This document shows, in pieces, positions 61,866 to 64,000 of a stretch of 64,000 bases of DNA. The notes under the pieces are model-generated. The model saw only the letters and a list, made by a program, of their open reading frames with translations, did not search any database and had not been told where the DNA came from. A program made the translations under genes and the position numbers. The DNA lies in NCBI GenBank assembly GCA_964250755.1, contig CAXUHB010000009.1, positions 1 through 64,000 on the forward strand. Reading direction: 5' to 3'. Numbering within the stretch: position 1 is the stretch's first letter; every line of letters begins with the position of its first letter. The stretch is from DASWOJ01 sp964250755. Its GTDB lineage: Bacteria; Pseudomonadota; Alphaproteobacteria; Acetobacterales; Acetobacteraceae.

Positions 61866-62356
61866 CGCCCGAGGTGCCGCGTCCGTTTCCCCTGGACCGC
61901 GCCGGCCCTGGCGGAGCGTCGGTTGATGTCCAAGCCGATCCGCTGGAGCTCCCGGCCGTGGCCGCCCGGCTGGGCGTGCCGGCCGTCCATGCGCTTCGTT
62001 GCGCCTTCCGCCTGCGCCGAATTGGGGCCAGCGTCATCGAAGCGCAGGGCGCGTTGTCGGCCCGGCTGACCCAGCGCTGCGTCGTGTCGCTTGATGAGTT
62101 CGAGGACGATGTAGGGGACGAGTTCACCGTCCATTTTGTGCCATCGGGGTCGGAGGACGAGGATCCTGACCCTGATGCGCCTGACCAGATACCTTACGAC
62201 GGTGCGGTCGTGGATTTGGGAGAGGCGGCGGTCGAGCAACTTGCACTGGCTCTGGACCCCTATCCCCGCAAGCCCGGGGCAGAGCTGCCGGCGGCTGCGT
62301 CCGACGTGGTGCAGGGCGCCCTGGCCGGCCTCGCGGCCTTGCGCCTGCGACGGTAG
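61862..62356 (+). CDS. yceD: YceD-family (DUF177) protein
   Basis: 164 residues. The usual pattern is present: IEAQGALSARLTQRCVVSLD, an acidic segment (EDEDPDPDAPDQIPYDG) and VDLGEAAVEQLALALDPYPR. It is commonly coupled with rpmF and linked to 23S rRNA processing. ATGA overlap with the upstream chaperone gene. Large-subunit L32 follows. Confidence 0.92.
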   Translation: MTPEVPRPFPLDRAGPGGASVDVQADPLELPAVAARLGVPAVHALRCAFRLRRIGASVIEAQGALSARLTQRCVVSLDEFEDDVGDEFTVHFVPSGSEDEDPDPDAPDQIPYDGAVVDLGEAAVEQLALALDPYPRKPGAELPAAASDVVQGALAGLAALRLRR

Positions 62357-62469
62357 GGTCCGCTTGCAGGGGCTGGACTGGTCTGCTAGACCCCGCGGCT
62401 CCATTGCACCCTGTTGTGCCGCCGCCGCTTTTGCGGCCTGCGTGCCATAGCCCGGAGAGGCGCGTCCCC

Positions 62470-62673
62470 ATGGCTGTTCCCAAGAAGAAAACGTCCCCGT
62501 CCCGCCGCGGGATGCGCCGGAGCCATGACGCGCTACGGACCGAGGCCCACGCCGATTGCTCCAACTGCGGCGAGCTGAAGCGCCCGCACCACCTGTGCAG
62601 CCACTGCGGCCATTACGACGGGCGTGAGGTCGTGGCCGCCGGCAAGGCGCTCAAGGGCGCGGTCCGCGTCTGA
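62470..62673 (+). CDS. rpmF: 50S ribosomal protein L32
   Basis: 67 residues: MAVPKKKTSPSRRGMRRSHD, then CSNCGELKRPHHLCSHCGHY. The four zinc cysteines are present (C-x2-C...C-x2-C), the zinc-binding form of L32. ATG at 62470. Gap of 113 bases from yceD probably has its own promoter. Confidence 0.97.
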   Translation: MAVPKKKTSPSRRGMRRSHDALRTEAHADCSNCGELKRPHHLCSHCGHYDGREVVAAGKALKGAVRV

Positions 62674-62719
62674 CCGCGACCGGCCCGCGCACCCGCTGGC
62701 CCGGCAGGACAGTCCTCCG

Positions 62720-63775
62720 ATGAGCGCGCCGTTCACCCTGGCCGTGGACGCGATGGGCGGGGATGGTGCGCCGGAAGTCGTGCTGGACGGCTTGGCAATC
62801 GCGGCGGAGCGCCATCCCACGGCGCGGTTCCTGCTGGTGGGCGACGAGGCGCGGCTGGCGCCCATGGTCGCGATACGCAAGCGCGTGCTGGCATCCTGCA
62901 CCCTGCGGCACGCGCCTGCTGTCGTGGACAGCGCGATGAAGCCGACCGCGGCATTGCGCGTCCGCGGATCGTCCATGCGGATTGCAATAGACGCGGTCGC
63001 GGCTGGGGAAGCGTCGGGCGTCGTGTCCGCCGGCAATACAGGGGCGTTGCTGGCGTTGGCGAAGATCATCATTAAGACGCTGCCGGGCATTGACCGCCCG
63101 GCGATGGCAGCCATCGCGCCCTCTGCGCGGGGCGACGTGGTCATGCTCGACCTCGGTGCCAACGTGCAGTGCGACGCGCGCAACCTCGTCGAGTTCGCCA
63201 TCATGGGCGATGTGTTCGCGCGCACCGTCCTGGGCTTGCCGGCGCCGACCATTGGGCTGCTGAACGTGGGCAGCGAGCAGTTGAAGGGCGACGAGCGGGT
63301 CAAGCAGGCCGCGGACACCCTGCGCCGCAGCCATATCGCGCCGCAGTTCCATGGCTTCGTGGAGGGCGACGACATCGCTGCCGGCACCACCGACGTGATC
63401 GTGACCGACGGCTTCACCGGCAATGTCGCGCTCAAGACGGGGGAAGGCGCGCTGCGGCTGGTAGGCGACCTGCTCAAGCAGATTTTCCGCAGCAGCCTGG
63501 CGGCCAAGCTGGCCTACCTGCTGGCCCGGCCCGGCCTGGACCGGATGCGGACTTGGCTGGACCCCCGCCGCTACAACGGCGCAGTGATGCTGGGACTGAA
63601 CGGCGTCGTCGTGAAGTCGCATGGCGGCACGGATGCAGAGGGCTTCGCCCATGCCGTGGACGTGGCGATGGACATGGTCGTGCATGGCTTCAACGAGAAG
63701 ATACGCGACGGGCTGGCCCGCATTGAGGCGCTGCGCATGGCGGGACGCGACCCGCAGCTTGCGGTGGCGGGCTGA
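62720..63775 (+). CDS. plsX: Phosphate acyltransferase PlsX
   Basis: 351 residues. MSAPFTLAVDAMGGDGAPEV is the family start. VVSAGNTGALLALAKIIIKT, LDLGANVQCDARNLVEFAIM and VVTDGFTGN-like DVIVTDGFTGNVALKTGEGA follow. It makes acyl-phosphate from acyl-ACP for phospholipid synthesis. Followed by fabH after 3 bases. Confidence 0.97.
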   Translation: MSAPFTLAVDAMGGDGAPEVVLDGLAIAAERHPTARFLLVGDEARLAPMVAIRKRVLASCTLRHAPAVVDSAMKPTAALRVRGSSMRIAIDAVAAGEASGVVSAGNTGALLALAKIIIKTLPGIDRPAMAAIAPSARGDVVMLDLGANVQCDARNLVEFAIMGDVFARTVLGLPAPTIGLLNVGSEQLKGDERVKQAADTLRRSHIAPQFHGFVEGDDIAAGTTDVIVTDGFTGNVALKTGEGALRLVGDLLKQIFRSSLAAKLAYLLARPGLDRMRTWLDPRRYNGAVMLGLNGVVVKSHGGTDAEGFAHAVDVAMDMVVHGFNEKIRDGLARIEALRMAGRDPQLAVAG

Positions 63776-63778
63776 TCC

Positions 63779-64000
63779 TTGGGCGGCCCCGCACCAGCGC
63801 GAAGCATCGTCGCCGGCCTGGGCGGCTATTTGCCCGAACGGGTTGTGACCAATGAGGAGCTGTCTCTTCGGGTGGACACGACGGACGCATGGATACAGGA
63901 GCGCACCGGCATCCGGCAGCGCCACCTGGCGGGTCCGCATGAGACCTGCGCCCATATGGGTGCCCGCGCCGCTGCTGCCGCCCTGGCCGATGCCGGCTGC
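63779..64000 (+). CDS. fabH: 3-oxoacyl-ACP synthase III (KAS III), N-terminal part
   Basis: 74 codons to the window edge. The start is TTG at 63779, 3 bases after plsX. SIVAGLGGYLPERVVTNEEL and DTTDAWIQERTGIRQRHLAG are KAS III signatures. It begins fatty acid synthesis from acetyl-CoA and malonyl-ACP. The catalytic Cys lies beyond the edge. Confidence 0.95.
   Translation, partial: MGGPAPARSIVAGLGGYLPERVVTNEELSLRVDTTDAWIQERTGIRQRHLAGPHETCAHMGARAAAAALADAGC

Overview
The window looks like an alphaproteobacterial chromosome of the Rhodospirillales/Acetobacteraceae type. It is visibly GC-rich, and its right edge carries bamE, a cytochrome bc1 (CBP3-type) assembly chaperone, yceD (DUF177), rpmF, plsX and fabH in an order typical of that group. 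I see no rRNA, tRNA or CRISPR array.

The dominant structure is a complete 34,529-bp Tn7-like transposon at 3026-37554, inserted in comM (yifB). The 3' part of comM lies at 1962-3025 and the 5' part at 37555-37998, both on the minus strand. A 5-bp duplication (CCAGG) flanks the element, and removing one copy rejoins an intact 500-codon ComM. The ends are imperfect inverted repeats starting TGGCATA. They carry about 19-bp TnsB-type sites, four in tandem at the left end and three spaced at the right. A tight tnsA-tnsB-tnsC-tniQ operon sits inside the element (27424-33432), and a second full-length TnsD/TniQ gene sits alone at the left end (3493-5037). No tnsE and no Cas genes are seen.

The cargo, left to right, is as follows. 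(i) A protein with a YHGTR motif (possibly ADP-ribosyltransferase-like) and a 1345-residue protein ending in a PD-(D/E)XK nuclease domain, divergent from an XRE regulator. (ii) An exported lipoprotein-like protein and a membrane protein with 19 cysteines in DnaJ-like zinc motifs. (iii) An arsenic block: an ArsR-ArsC fusion, a second ArsC, Acr3 and ArsH on the plus strand, then a PadR regulator with a Cys cluster, a flavoprotein and an MFS exporter on the minus strand, with an Rpn-like nuclease in between. (iv) A restriction-like block: an Mrr-type nuclease, a GIY-YIG protein and an HTH-HTH-Dam methylase. (v) Right of the transposition genes: a PIN protein, a small HNH-like protein and a SEFIR/TIR-like protein. 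The element is therefore an arsenic-resistance island that also carries many candidate defence genes, several without a recognised name.

Outside the element the chromosome is ordinary. Left of it are a partial glutathione-dependent formaldehyde dehydrogenase, aqpZ and a membrane hydrolase. Right of it are a histone-deacetylase-like amidohydrolase, a dipeptide-type ABC transporter and an MlrC peptidase that look like one catabolic unit. These are followed by DUF3429, a CBS/CorC-type membrane protein, malate synthase G, a PNPOx-like protein, DUF1028, two tandem DUF3859 proteins, an ABC-F ATPase, a NMT1/THI5-type ABC transporter, a DapA-family lyase and the envelope/lipid block at the end. Three related palindromic intergenic repeats and two frameshifted remnants (DUF6429, Fic) lie in this part.
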